Shown piece by piece: positions 1 through 8,478 of a stretch of DNA of 64,000 bases. The notes below the pieces were generated by a model. The model ran no database searches. It was not told the origin of the DNA and saw nothing but the letters and a program-made list of their open reading frames with translations. The stretch is taken from positions 496,001 through 560,000 of the forward strand of contig JABLXX010000002.1 in NCBI GenBank assembly GCA_013177825.1, written 5' to 3'. This stretch comes from Syntrophaceae bacterium. GTDB taxonomy: Bacteria > Desulfobacterota > Syntrophia > Syntrophales > PHBD01. How positions within the stretch are numbered: the first letter of the stretch is position 1; each line of letters starts with the position of its first letter. The position numbers and the translations under genes were made by a program.

Positions 1-887
1 GAGAGCGCCTTCCAGAGGGGCATGTCCTGTGCGATCCGGCGGTCCTCGGCGGTGAGGACGGAGCGGTCCATCACGGGCTGCCCCCGGAGGACAAGAAAGA
101 GCACCATGACGGCGATCGTGCAGGCCCCGGAAATGACCCCCGTCAGGACGACGCCGGCCGCCAGGAACGGCGTGTAAGCCACCGCGACGGCCACGCCGCC
201 GTTGGTCAGCCCGGCCAGGACGCAGGGGACGAAGCCCTCCTTCATGAGCTTCCCGCGCCCGACGATCCAGAGCATCCCGAATCCGATGAGCACGGAGACG
301 ACCGGCAGGAAATGGGCGAAGACCTGGGCGGACTGGACCAGGGGTGTGCCGGTGAGGTCGGAGTAAACCACCAGGGGCGCCCCCAGGAGGGCAAACGTGC
401 AGAGGCCGTCGTATCCGATGGCCGGCAGGGCGACGGCGACAAAGGTGGAGTAGCCCAGGGCGACCATGATCGGCGGCAGGATGGAGACCGGCGTGGCCCC
501 CACTGCGACCAGGAGCGTACCGGCCCCGACGTTGATCATCATGATTTGGACCGCCCTGTTTCCGGGGGCAAGGGTCTTTACAAAGCCGGTGATGCGGTGC
601 AGGGCCCCGGTCGCTTCCATGAAGGTGATTTGAAGGATGGATGTGACCACCATCAGCGAGACGGGAAAGGACGCGATGATGCCGGCCATGGTGGAACGAA
701 GGCCCATCTCCGGGGAGGTCCCGAAAAACGCCACGGCGACGGCGAGCGTCAGGAGCCAGCCGATGACGCCGCTGGTATCGGCGGCGAACCCGCGGCGGAT
801 CATCAGGTAGACGATGAGCGCGATGGGGAGAAGCGTCAGAAATACGGAGCCGAGCATCGAGCAGTACCTTTGCCGGGATCTGGACAT
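1..887 (-). CDS. lctP: L-lactate permease family transporter (partial, C-terminus beyond left edge)
   Basis: About 295 N-terminal residues are visible on the minus strand and the frame runs open off the left edge. The protein is very hydrophobic, with many membrane segments. It carries the stretch PPIMVALGYSTFVAVALPAI followed by GYDGLCTFALLGAPL, which is characteristic of the LctP/GlcA lactate-glycolate permease family (proton-coupled uptake of lactate or glycolate across the inner membrane). The ATG at 887 is preceded by GGAG nine bases upstream, so I prefer it to the internal ATG at 857. No neighbour in the window suggests an operon. Substrate (lactate versus glycolate) is not resolved; the family call is firm. 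Confidence 0.85.
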   Translation of the reverse strand, partial: MSRSRQRYCSMLGSVFLTLLPIALIVYLMIRRGFAADTSGVIGWLLTLAVAVAFFGTSPEMGLRSTMAGIIASFPVSLMVVTSILQITFMEATGALHRITGFVKTLAPGNRAVQIMMINVGAGTLLVAVGATPVSILPPIMVALGYSTFVAVALPAIGYDGLCTFALLGAPLVVYSDLTGTPLVQSAQVFAHFLPVVSVLIGFGMLWIVGRGKLMKEGFVPCVLAGLTNGGVAVAVAYTPFLAAGVVLTGVISGACTIAVMVLFLVLRGQPVMDRSVLTAEDRRIAQDMPLWKAL

Positions 888-1115
888 TCCGGGAATCTCC
901 AGGAACGGCGGAGACATGGATTCCGCCGGGCGCATGAGCGTATAAACGAGGGGCCGGCCGGCGTCAAGGGAAAAGCTCCCTGCCCGCCGCCGGTAAAATC
1001 GGGCGCGAATGCCCCGGCTGCATGGCGGGGAAGGACGCCCGGCATAGACTGGGTACTGGTTCACGTGGCCGTCCGATGGCATCCCGGCCGTTTCTCCCAT
1101 GAGAAAATTCCGCTG

Positions 1116-1150
1116 TTTCAGGGGACGGATTTCAACTCCGTCCCCTGAAA
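1116..1150. repeat. Perfect REP-like palindrome (GGGGACGG type)
   Basis: TTTCAGGGGACGGA is followed by a 7-base loop and its exact reverse complement, giving a 14-bp perfect stem with no T-run after it, so it is not a standard terminator. The GGGGACGGATTT core recurs as a half-site near 25560, and a related GGGGACAGG motif occurs twice at 57.4 kb. Such motifs are typical of REP elements mobilised by RAYT transposases; no RAYT gene is in the window. Confidence 0.6.
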
Positions 1151-1705
1151 AATTCGGAGCGGCTCTACTTGTGAAAAAGGGGTGTACCCTGCAATCTGTA
1201 ACCGGACACAGGAAAAGAGAATGAAAGGAGGTGTCCGGACCATGATGAACGAAACCGGAATCATCGGCATGAGAACCGGCGGGCGGGAAGAGTTCAACCC
1301 CCAGCAGAATCTTCTGGGCAGGACGGTTTACCGTCTGGGGCATCATCCGGGGCGGCCGGGAGGCCATCCGACGGACACCGGACAAAATTACCTGAACCTG
1401 TGTTGCCGGCACGGAAAAAGCGTGGGTTTGCAATAACGCCGCACCATACGGCGGCGGAAAGTGCCCGCTTTGCTCCACCCCTTTCCTCTCCGGATGGATT
1501 GATATGTTCCTGTCCCAGGTCCTTCTCCGCTGACGGGTTGCCCCACCAGCCCCCGTGTTTTCCGTATCCCCTCCTTCGATGTGCCGGAACAGGCAAACCT
1601 ACGGATTCCGTTGCATTTCTTCCGAACATGATGTATAAGTAACCATGTTCTTTGCCACGTATCATTCTTGACAGGCAGAAAACATGCATGATCGCAACGA
1701 AGGGG

Positions 1706-1786
1706 TCCGCGGATGCAGTGAATCCGCGGAGGTGTTCTGCAAATGGTCGGGCCGCCATCTGAGATCGTCGGATGGCGGCTTTTTTT
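1706..1786 (+). terminator. Two-hairpin leader ending in an intrinsic terminator, upstream of otsB
   Basis: A perfect 9-bp hairpin (TCCGCGGAT, 7-base loop, ATCCGCGGA; 1706-1730) is followed by GCCGCCATC...GATGGCGGC and seven T (1751-1786), a textbook intrinsic terminator. It lies 140 bases before the phosphatase start. A TTGACA at about 1669 could be a -35 box, but no good -10 follows. This may be a small RNA or an attenuator/riboswitch for the trehalose operon; I do not recognise a known riboswitch consensus. Confidence 0.6.
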
Positions 1787-1925
1787 ACCGGATGACAGTC
1801 AGAGAGCCGGGCGGGGATTCCCGAAATCGCGGCTGGCGGAAACGGCTGCGACGCCTGGTAAGGGGGCATTCCCGGGAACGCAGCCCCGAGAATCCCCGGC
1901 AGTTGTCTGGAGAGAGAGGTGGTCT

Positions 1926-2708
1926 GTGGCTTCCAGGATTTCCCTTTCGGAATCCCGACCGATCCGGCGTCCGGAAACGGAACGATGGCTCTGGATTTTC
2001 GACTTTGACGGAACCCTGTCGCCCATCGTATCCGACCGTCGCGCTGCCGTGATGGATCGTTCATGCCGCCGGCTCCTCGCGGATCTGCTTCGGACAAGGC
2101 AGCAGGTGGGCATCCTCTCCAGCCGCAGCCTGGAGGACCTGTATCCCCGGATCGGTCTGCCCGGGGTTTACGCCGGCGGCGGTATGGGGCTGGAATGGAT
2201 TCTTCCGTCGGGAGAAAGGCGCAGTTACGCGGATGCCTTCAGAGAAGACGTCATCCACAAGCGAACGGCGGCTTCCACGCAGCTGGATCACGTCGAGCAT
2301 GTTCTCGGCGCTGACGTGGAGGACAAGTTCTGGACGGTTTCCGTCCATGTCCGTCACCTGGAAAAAGAGCGAAAGGAAGAGGTGAGACGGGAACTGGAGG
2401 CCGCGGCAAGGCTTTACGGACTGAAGATCCGCAACGCCCCCGAGGCCTTCGAGGTGCTTTTCTCTCCCATGCTGGACAAAGCTTTCGGCGTCTCGGTTCT
2501 CTGCCGGATCGCAAAATGGGAGGCGAGCCGGAGCCGGCTCGTCTACGCCGGCGACGACGAGAACGACTCCGTGGCGATGGAACTGGTGGCCCACCTCGGC
2601 GGGGTGACGATCTCGGTCGCCCGTTTCCCCACCGTCCGGGAATCGATTGTTGTCCGGGATCCCCCTCATCTTGCGTCGGTATGCCGCAGCATCGCCGGCC
2701 TGCCGTAG
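1926..2708 (+). CDS. otsB: Trehalose-6-phosphate phosphatase
   Basis: A 260-residue HAD-superfamily phosphatase that would remove phosphate from trehalose-6-phosphate in the cytoplasm. The nucleophile motif DFDGTLSPI lies at residues 26-34, and the acidic motif GDDENDSVAM near residue 208 binds Mg2+. Length matches the OtsB family. The GTG at 1926 has GGAGAGAGAGG just upstream. A longer in-frame extension to 1743 would run through a terminator hairpin, so I reject it. It heads a tight run with the DUF5752 protein (14-base gap) and TreT, and OtsA lies 2.2 kb downstream, which fixes the substrate as trehalose-6-phosphate. Confidence 0.88.
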   Translation: MASRISLSESRPIRRPETERWLWIFDFDGTLSPIVSDRRAAVMDRSCRRLLADLLRTRQQVGILSSRSLEDLYPRIGLPGVYAGGGMGLEWILPSGERRSYADAFREDVIHKRTAASTQLDHVEHVLGADVEDKFWTVSVHVRHLEKERKEEVRRELEAAARLYGLKIRNAPEAFEVLFSPMLDKAFGVSVLCRIAKWEASRSRLVYAGDDENDSVAMELVAHLGGVTISVARFPTVRESIVVRDPPHLASVCRSIAGLP

Positions 2709-2722
2709 ATTCGGAGGTTTCC

Positions 2723-3382
2723 ATGCAGCCGTTTCTTGTCAAGGATTGCACGCTCCTGATCCGGATGAGCGGTCTGGCCCCCGCCTTCAATCTACGGGAA
2801 CTGCGGGATCGGATCGCCTCCTGTTCCACCGACGTGATCTATCACCACTTCTGCGAGACCCTGCTGGCGCCTGCCTTCGACTATCCCGACTTCCGCAACG
2901 ACTTCGCCCTCTGGGTCAAGCGCCAGCTGGAGGAGAACGTCCTGGCGGAGCGTCTCGGAGTGATCGATCCTTACGCGTATCCCTCCATGGACGTCCTCCG
3001 GACGGACGTGCTGGACATCCTGGACGAGCGGATCAACGAGTTGGCCTTTCTCCCGTCGGTTTCCCCGGGACATGAGTTCCACTTCCGGGAGGCCGTCACG
3101 GTGGTTTTCGAGACGGGCGCCCGGCTGCTCCGTCCCGAGGAAATGGCCGACGCCATCGAGCAGATGACGAAAGGTAGCATCTATTTTCATTTCCTGGAGG
3201 CCCGACGGCGGACACTCGGAAGGGTGGACGATTTCTCCCTGTGGCTGGAGGACTTCGGGGAACCCTGGGTGCCGGCCATCATGGAGATCCGCTCCTTCGA
3301 TTTCCTCTTCCAGACCCTCACGGAGCTCAGAGCCGATCTGATCCGGGTTCTGAAGCCTTATTGCACGGAGAAGACGTCATGA
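2723..3382 (+). CDS. DUF5752-like protein of the trehalose cluster
   Basis: A 219-residue soluble protein with no signal peptide or membrane segment and no catalytic motif that I recognise. It is rich in acidic and aromatic residues and contains SIYFHFLEARRR around residue 153, and a similar YHHFCETLL near residue 39, suggesting an internal duplication. I associate this type with the DUF5752 family often found beside glycosyltransferases, but this is from memory of the family rather than a search. The ATG has TCGGAGG eight bases upstream. Its stop overlaps the TreT start (ATGA), implying translational coupling, so it is probably an accessory or regulatory partner of TreT. Confidence 0.6.
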   Translation: MQPFLVKDCTLLIRMSGLAPAFNLRELRDRIASCSTDVIYHHFCETLLAPAFDYPDFRNDFALWVKRQLEENVLAERLGVIDPYAYPSMDVLRTDVLDILDERINELAFLPSVSPGHEFHFREAVTVVFETGARLLRPEEMADAIEQMTKGSIYFHFLEARRRTLGRVDDFSLWLEDFGEPWVPAIMEIRSFDFLFQTLTELRADLIRVLKPYCTEKTS

Positions 3383-4614
3383 TCCCGACGCTCGATGCAT
3401 ACGTTCCCGTGGTCGGAAATTCCGTGATCGATCAGCTTCGCCGGCTGGGCGAACGGCTGAAGGGCATCCGTGTCGTCCATGTCAACTCCACGCGGGAGGG
3501 AGGCGGCGTCGCGGAGATCCTGAACTGGATGGTTCCCCTGATGAACGAACTCGGGCTCGACGCGAGCTGGGAGGTGATCGAGGGGAACAACGCGTTTTTC
3601 GGGATCACGAAAGGCATCCACAACGGCCTGCAGGGGTTCCCGGTGGTGCTCAAGAGGCAGGACTGGGAAACCTACGAAGAGGTCAACCGCCAGAATCTGG
3701 AGCGCCTCCGGCCGGTCCTGGAAGAAGCGGACATCGTCGTCATCCACGATCCCCAGCCGGCGGCTCTGCTCGGCATGATGCCGAAACGGCGGGGGCGATG
3801 GATCTGGAGGGCCCACATCGACGTCAGCAAGCCCTTTCGCCCGATCTGGCAGTCCCTCCGCTCGTACCTTCCGGGCTACGATGCAAGCATCTTCTCCCTG
3901 ATGCAGTTTGCCCAGCCCCTTCCCCATCCCCAGTTCATCATCCCTCCGAGCATCGACCCCCTGAGCGAGAAGAACCGGGAACTCATGCAGCTTGACCTGG
4001 ACACCGTCGCCAGGGAGTACGAAATCGACCGCTCCCGTCCCGTCATCGTGCAGGTCTCCCGGTTTGACCGCTTCAAGGATCCCCTTGGCGTCATCCGGGC
4101 CTATCGTCTCGTCCGCCAGATCCTGCCGATCCAGCTCGTGCTCGCCGGGGGCACCGCAACCGACGATCCCGAAGGACAGGAGATCCTGGAGGAGGTCCTG
4201 GAAGCGGCGGAGGGCGACCGCGACATCCATGTTCTCCTGCTTCCTCCCGACGCCCATCACACCGTGAACGCCCTGCAGCGCATCGCCGATATCGTCCTGC
4301 AGAAATCGACCAAAGAGGGATTCGGACTGACGGTCACCGAAGGGCTGTGGAAGGGCAAGCCCGTGATCGGGGGCGATGTGGGGGGCATCCGTCTGCAGGT
4401 GATCAGCCATTACACGGGATACCTCGTCAACAGCCCCGAGGGAGCGGCCCACCGTATCCGCTTCCTGCTCCACCACCGGGACAAGTATGAGGAAATGGGC
4501 CGGACGGCCCGGGAGTTCGTCCGGGAGAATTTTCTCCTGAACCGTCACCTGCGGGAGTATCTGACCCTGTTTCTGTATCTTGACCGGGGGAAGGGAAACC
4601 ACCTCGTCCTCTGA
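3379..4614 (+). CDS. treT: GT4 glycosyltransferase, trehalose synthase TreT-like
   Basis: A 411-residue GT-B fold glycosyltransferase of family 4. The N-terminal half has VVHVNSTREGGGVAEIL (residues 33-49), typical of TreT, which joins NDP-glucose and glucose into trehalose reversibly. The C-terminal nucleotide-sugar site shows VQVSRFDRFKDPLGVI and the E-x7-E motif in KEGFGLTVTEGLWKGKPVI near residue 312. The ATG overlaps the preceding stop. Having TreT beside OtsB and OtsA gives two independent routes to trehalose. A related trehalose-phosphorylase-type activity cannot be excluded from sequence alone. Confidence 0.8.
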   Translation: MIPTLDAYVPVVGNSVIDQLRRLGERLKGIRVVHVNSTREGGGVAEILNWMVPLMNELGLDASWEVIEGNNAFFGITKGIHNGLQGFPVVLKRQDWETYEEVNRQNLERLRPVLEEADIVVIHDPQPAALLGMMPKRRGRWIWRAHIDVSKPFRPIWQSLRSYLPGYDASIFSLMQFAQPLPHPQFIIPPSIDPLSEKNRELMQLDLDTVAREYEIDRSRPVIVQVSRFDRFKDPLGVIRAYRLVRQILPIQLVLAGGTATDDPEGQEILEEVLEAAEGDRDIHVLLLPPDAHHTVNALQRIADIVLQKSTKEGFGLTVTEGLWKGKPVIGGDVGGIRLQVISHYTGYLVNSPEGAAHRIRFLLHHRDKYEEMGRTAREFVRENFLLNRHLREYLTLFLYLDRGKGNHLVL

Positions 4615-4942
4615 AACGGAAACGGGCTGCCGGGATTGACACCGGCGGAGAATTCTGCTATATCTACGCGAAAGAATTCAGATTCGAATGGTTGTCGTTC
4701 CGCATTCTGAGGGTCCCATAAATGTCGGCAAGGAGGTATGGTCAAGGCAGTACCGTCGTTCACACGTCCCAAGCCATGTGCGATGAAGGACGCGCCAAAA
4801 GGTTATTTGTTTGAATCCCTCGGTTTGATTATCTTCGCAGCAATCCATCGTCCATTCCTCAACGCTGACAGAAACCGCGCACCACGGGCAGACAGCCTGA
4901 TCGTCCACTGAACGTTTGATTCCCTGGAAACCAGGGTAACCG
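4615..4942. other. Intergenic region with otsA promoter and a possible 57-codon frame
   Basis: This 328-base gap holds a strong sigma-70 promoter (4636-4664) and then about 280 bases before the synthase. Within it AAGGAGGT abuts an ATG at 4737 that opens 57 codons to 4910. The ribosome site is too close to that ATG for comfort, and the predicted peptide resembles nothing I know. A long 5' leader for otsA is equally possible. Confidence 0.45.
4636..4664 (+). promoter_or_regulatory. Sigma-70 type promoter upstream of otsA
   Basis: TTGACA (4636-4641), a 17-base spacer and TATATC (4659-4664) make a near-consensus promoter reading toward the trehalose-6-phosphate synthase. Transcription would start near 4671 and give a leader of about 270-345 bases. 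Confidence 0.7.
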
Positions 4943-6517
4943 ATGCCGACGGTGATTACCGGAGAAGGAGGATCTCCTCTGTTCCTTCCCCGGGCCCGAC
5001 GGGGGACAGGACTCGTGAAGTCACCACTCATCGATGCGAAATATCTCGGCAATTATGTGTCCCGCACCACCCGGGGGTCCCGGGTAGTCGTGGTCTCGAA
5101 CCGCGAACCCTGTCTTCACGAGCGCACCGCAAGCGGGATCGAGATGATCCGACCGGCCAGCGGCCTCGTCACCGCGCTGGAGCCCATCGTCAGGGCCACC
5201 CGCGGCATCTGGGTCGCCCACGGCTCCGGCTCCGCGGACCGCCTCGTGACGGACGAGAAGGGAAGGATCACCGTCACGCCGGAGGATCCCCAGTACACCC
5301 TGCGGCGGGTCTGGATGACCAAAAAGGAGGAGAACGGGTACTACTACAGCATCTCGAACCGCGCCCTGTGGCCCCTGTGCCATATCGCCTACACCCGGCC
5401 TTTCTTCTCCAGGGATGACTGGGAGCTTTACAAGACGGTGAACCGGAGGTTCTGCGACGCGATTCTCGACGAGGTCCGGGGAGAGCCCGCCGTCGTGTTC
5501 ATCCAGGATTACCACCTCGCCCTCCTGCCCCGGATGCTCCGGAACGAGAGGCCGGACCTCAAGCTCGTCCACTTCTGGCACATCCCTTGGCCCAACCGTG
5601 AGGCCTTCCGGATCTTCCCCTGGGGGGAGGAGTTGCTCGACGGGCTCTTGGGGAACGACATCCTCGGCTTCCACATCCAGTACCACTGCAACAACTTCAT
5701 GGACACCGTGGACCGGGGAATCGAGGCCATGGTGGATTACGAACATTTCCGGATCCAGCGGGGCGGACACCCGACCTACGTCCGGGCCTTTCCCATCAGC
5801 GTCGATTTCCAGCAGATCGGCAGGGACACCGCGAACTCGAGGGTCGCGGAGAACCGGCAGCGTTTCCTCCGCGAGCTGGGGGAGGAAGTTCTGCAGACAA
5901 AGCTCTACGTCGGCGTGGACCGCCTGGACTACACGAAGGGAATTGCAGAGCGGATCCAGGGTTTTGACATCATGCTGAAGCGGTATCCGGATCTGGTCGG
6001 GAAGGTGACGCTCCTGCAGCTGGCGGCTCCGACCCGGATGCACCTGGAGGAATACCGGACCGTCAGCGACGAACTCGACCAGCGGGTCGACGAGATCAAC
6101 TGGCGCCACCAGACGGACGGCTGGATGCCCATCCGGTTTCTCCGCGCTCACCACGATTATTATTCAGTTCTGGCCGCCTACGGGATGGCCGACGTGCTCA
6201 TGGTGACGTCACTCCACGACGGTATGAATCTCGTGGCCAAGGAGTTCATCTCGGCGAGGACGGATGATGAGGGAGTGCTTCTTCTCTCCCGGTATACGGG
6301 GGCTTCACGGGAGCTTCCGGACGCCCTGCTGGTCAACCCGTTCGACGCCGACGAGGTCGCCGATGCCATGCACCGGGCCTTCCACATGACGGAGAGGGAG
6401 CGGAAGGCGAGGATGAGGCGGCTGCGCCGCAACGTCCGCCGGAACACGATCTTCGACTGGGGATTGAGGATATTCGAAGAGCTGGAGACGGTCATGCCCG
6501 TCGAGGAGACGGTCTGA
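4943..6517 (+). CDS. otsA: Alpha,alpha-trehalose-6-phosphate synthase
   Basis: A GT20 family enzyme joining UDP-glucose and glucose-6-phosphate into trehalose-6-phosphate. Hallmarks are VVVVSNREP near the N-terminus, the phosphate-binding DRLDYTKGI around residue 327, and HDGMNLVAKEFI around residue 425, all at family spacing. The ATG at 4943 gives 524 residues but has a poor ribosome site, while AAGGAGGATCT lies inside that reading. A GTG at 5015, giving 500 residues, is a good alternative and would remove a basic leader not seen in E. coli OtsA. It pairs with otsB upstream. Confidence 0.9.
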   Translation: MPTVITGEGGSPLFLPRARRGTGLVKSPLIDAKYLGNYVSRTTRGSRVVVVSNREPCLHERTASGIEMIRPASGLVTALEPIVRATRGIWVAHGSGSADRLVTDEKGRITVTPEDPQYTLRRVWMTKKEENGYYYSISNRALWPLCHIAYTRPFFSRDDWELYKTVNRRFCDAILDEVRGEPAVVFIQDYHLALLPRMLRNERPDLKLVHFWHIPWPNREAFRIFPWGEELLDGLLGNDILGFHIQYHCNNFMDTVDRGIEAMVDYEHFRIQRGGHPTYVRAFPISVDFQQIGRDTANSRVAENRQRFLRELGEEVLQTKLYVGVDRLDYTKGIAERIQGFDIMLKRYPDLVGKVTLLQLAAPTRMHLEEYRTVSDELDQRVDEINWRHQTDGWMPIRFLRAHHDYYSVLAAYGMADVLMVTSLHDGMNLVAKEFISARTDDEGVLLLSRYTGASRELPDALLVNPFDADEVADAMHRAFHMTERERKARMRRLRRNVRRNTIFDWGLRIFEELETVMPVEETV

Positions 6518-6598
6518 GCAAAACACGGTGAACGCAGCGGGAGGAGCCGCCGTTGTCCCGGAAACGAGGAATCGAATAACCGAAAAGGAGTATGGTCC

Positions 6599-7636
6599 AT
6601 GTTTCCCAAGCTGATTGCCGATTATCCCTGGATCCTTCCCATCCTGTTCCTTGCCGCGGGCCTTGCCGCCGGCATCGTCGCCGAAGTGGTGGTTTTCCGC
6701 AAGCTGAGGTCCCTGGCGGCCCGGACAGCGTGGGACGTAGACGATATTCTCACCGAGTCGCTGCGGCGCATGCCCTTGATCTGGTTCACCCTGGCGGGTG
6801 TTTACGGGGCCGTGCACGCCTCGTCGCTCTCCGCCGCGGCGGCGGGGAACGCTGACAAGGCGATCGTCGTCCTCGCGATCCTGACGGTCACGATCGTGCT
6901 GGCCCGGATGGTTCGGGGCTTCATGAGCAGCTACGGGAAACGGGTGGAGGGCGTTTTCTTCGCCAACACGATCTTTACCAACATCTCCCGGATTGTCGTC
7001 TTCATCATCGGATTCCTGATTATCCTCCAGACCCTCGGGATCTCCATCACGCCGATCCTGACGGCCCTGGGCGTCGGCGGTCTGGCCGTCGCCCTGGCCC
7101 TCCAGGATACACTGTCCAACCTATTCGCCGGGATCCAGGTGATCGCCTCAAGGCAGATCGGGCAGGGCGACTACATCCGCCTGGGCAGCGGGGAGGAGGG
7201 GTTCGTGACGGACATCAACTGGCGATACACGACAATCCGCTCCCTCCCCAACAACCTGATTATCATCCCGAACTCCAAGATCGCTTCGGCCATCGTGACC
7301 AACTACAACCATCCGCAGAAGGAGATGTCCGTTCTGGTCGAGGTCGGCGTCAGCTACGACAGCGACCTGGAGCTCGTGGAGCGCGTCACGATCGAAACGG
7401 CTACCCGGGTTCTGGCGGAGGCCCAGGGCGGGGTCGCCGCTTTCGAGCCCTTCATCCGCTACCATACCTTCAACGATTTCAGCATTGATTTCACGGTGAT
7501 CCTCCGGGTCGGCGAGTTTGTGGACCAGTATTTCGTGAAGCACGAGTTCGTCAAGAGGCTCAAGAGGTCGTACGACGAGCACGGAATCGAGATTCCCTTC
7601 CCGATCCGTACCGTCTACATGGAGTCGGCGGCTTAG
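6599..7636 (+). CDS. mscS: Small-conductance mechanosensitive channel (MscS family)
   Basis: A 345-residue inner-membrane protein. Four or so hydrophobic segments are followed by the gating helix TALGVGGLAVALALQDTLSN, rich in alternating Gly and Ala, then the beta domain (GDYIRLGSGEEGFVTDINWR, IPNSKIASAIVTNY) and the alpha/beta cytoplasmic vestibule. Such channels release solutes on hypo-osmotic shock. AAAAGGAG precedes the ATG by about 10 bases. Position 80 bases after otsA suits an osmoadaptation block: trehalose accumulates under high osmolarity and the channel relieves pressure after downshift. Confidence 0.9.
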   Translation: MFPKLIADYPWILPILFLAAGLAAGIVAEVVVFRKLRSLAARTAWDVDDILTESLRRMPLIWFTLAGVYGAVHASSLSAAAAGNADKAIVVLAILTVTIVLARMVRGFMSSYGKRVEGVFFANTIFTNISRIVVFIIGFLIILQTLGISITPILTALGVGGLAVALALQDTLSNLFAGIQVIASRQIGQGDYIRLGSGEEGFVTDINWRYTTIRSLPNNLIIIPNSKIASAIVTNYNHPQKEMSVLVEVGVSYDSDLELVERVTIETATRVLAEAQGGVAAFEPFIRYHTFNDFSIDFTVILRVGEFVDQYFVKHEFVKRLKRSYDEHGIEIPFPIRTVYMESAA

Positions 7637-7742
7637 GCCGGCCGGAGACGGGGTTTCAGGGGAGACGAACCGCGCCCCGAGCGGCCGGAGGATCCGGTCA
7701 CGCCGGGGAGCCGATGGATGACAAGGAAAGGAGGTGTGCGTC

Positions 7743-8192
7743 ATGTACAAGAATGTCCTTGTGCCATTGGATGGCTCCGCAATTGCCGAATGCGCCCTCG
7801 ACGAGCTGAGGAAGATGGCGCAGGAGGGATGGGGATGCGTCGGATCCGTGACCCTTCTCTATGTCGTGGAGGTTCCGGCCCACTGGGTGGCGGAAGGGGC
7901 GAACGTCCTGGATGTCGTGCAGTTCGAGTTCGGCCGCGGGCAGGAGTACCTGGGCAAGATGGAAGAGAGCCTGGCGGCGGAAAACGTGGCGGTGAAGTCC
8001 GTCATCGTGGAGGGGCGGGCCGCGGAAACGATCGTGCAGTATGCGAAGGAAAACGGGATGGACCTGATCGTCATTGCTTCCCACGGCTACTCGGGCCTCA
8101 AGAAGTGGGTCTTCGGCAGCGTCGCGCTCCGGGTCCTTCACGACTCCAATGTCCCGGTCCTGCTCGTCAGGCCTAAGCAGCCCGGGACGTAA
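7743..8192 (+). CDS. Universal stress protein (UspA family)
   Basis: A 149-residue single Usp domain beginning MYKNVLVPLDGSAIAE, with the ATP-binding loop near the C-terminus visible as SHGYSGLKKWVFGSVALRV and the closing strand VPVLLVRP. It is cytoplasmic, likely nucleotide-binding, and of unspecified stress role. AAGGAGG nine bases before the ATG at 7743 decides the start over the in-frame GTG at 7734. It ends the osmotic-stress gene run and is followed by a strong terminator. Confidence 0.92.
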   Translation: MYKNVLVPLDGSAIAECALDELRKMAQEGWGCVGSVTLLYVVEVPAHWVAEGANVLDVVQFEFGRGQEYLGKMEESLAAENVAVKSVIVEGRAAETIVQYAKENGMDLIVIASHGYSGLKKWVFGSVALRVLHDSNVPVLLVRPKQPGT

Positions 8193-8328
8193 CGCTCGCG
8201 CCCGGCACCGGCGGATGACCGGGACTGCAAATCGGAGAAAAGCGGCACCGCTGTGCCGCCGCAACACCCTTTCCCCGTTGCCGTTGTTTCGTGTTCCATC
8301 CGGTCCGGTCCGGGCGTTTTTCCCGACG

Positions 8329-8359
8329 AGCCGGGCGGCCTCCGCTGCCCGGCTTTTTC
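8329..8359 (+). terminator. Intrinsic terminator after the Usp gene
   Basis: AGCCGGGC, a 10-base loop, GCCCGGCT and TTTTT: an 8-bp perfect GC-rich stem followed by a T-run. It separates the stress block from the ABC exporter operon. Confidence 0.75.
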
Positions 8360-8478
8360 GTTATTCCCCCCGAAAAGATCCTTGTGCAATCGCCCTGAAA
8401 CATGGAATGATGCGCGCCGCGGACGGCCGGGATCAGCAGGAACGGGCATCCGCCCACACTTGAACGAGGAACGGCGCA

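Larger units (their letters stand above)
888..1925. other. Non-coding stretch between lactate permease and the trehalose block
   Basis: No convincing gene is seen in this 1 kb between divergent genes. It holds a perfect REP-like hairpin (1116-1150), a strong ribosome-binding sequence AAAGGAGG at 1223-1230 followed by ATG at 1242 that opens only a short unconvincing frame to 1436, and a structured leader with terminator (1706-1786). The short frame reads as low-quality sequence after about 25 residues, and a different frame looks more protein-like there, so it may be a decayed small gene. Confidence 0.5.

Noticed and set aside
1221-1436. A short plus-strand frame after a perfect ribosome site
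   Set aside because: The reading does not stay protein-like, and another frame looks better from about 1310; it may be a decayed gene, but I cannot support a product.
1294-2097. A 267-codon minus-strand frame across the trehalose leader
   Set aside because: Runs across the leader terminator and the otsB start, has no ribosome site, and shows no known domain.
4678-5052. A Cys-containing 124-codon minus-strand frame (with CPWC)
   Set aside because: Overlaps the otsA promoter and N-terminus, and lacks a ribosome site; the CPWC alone is not evidence.
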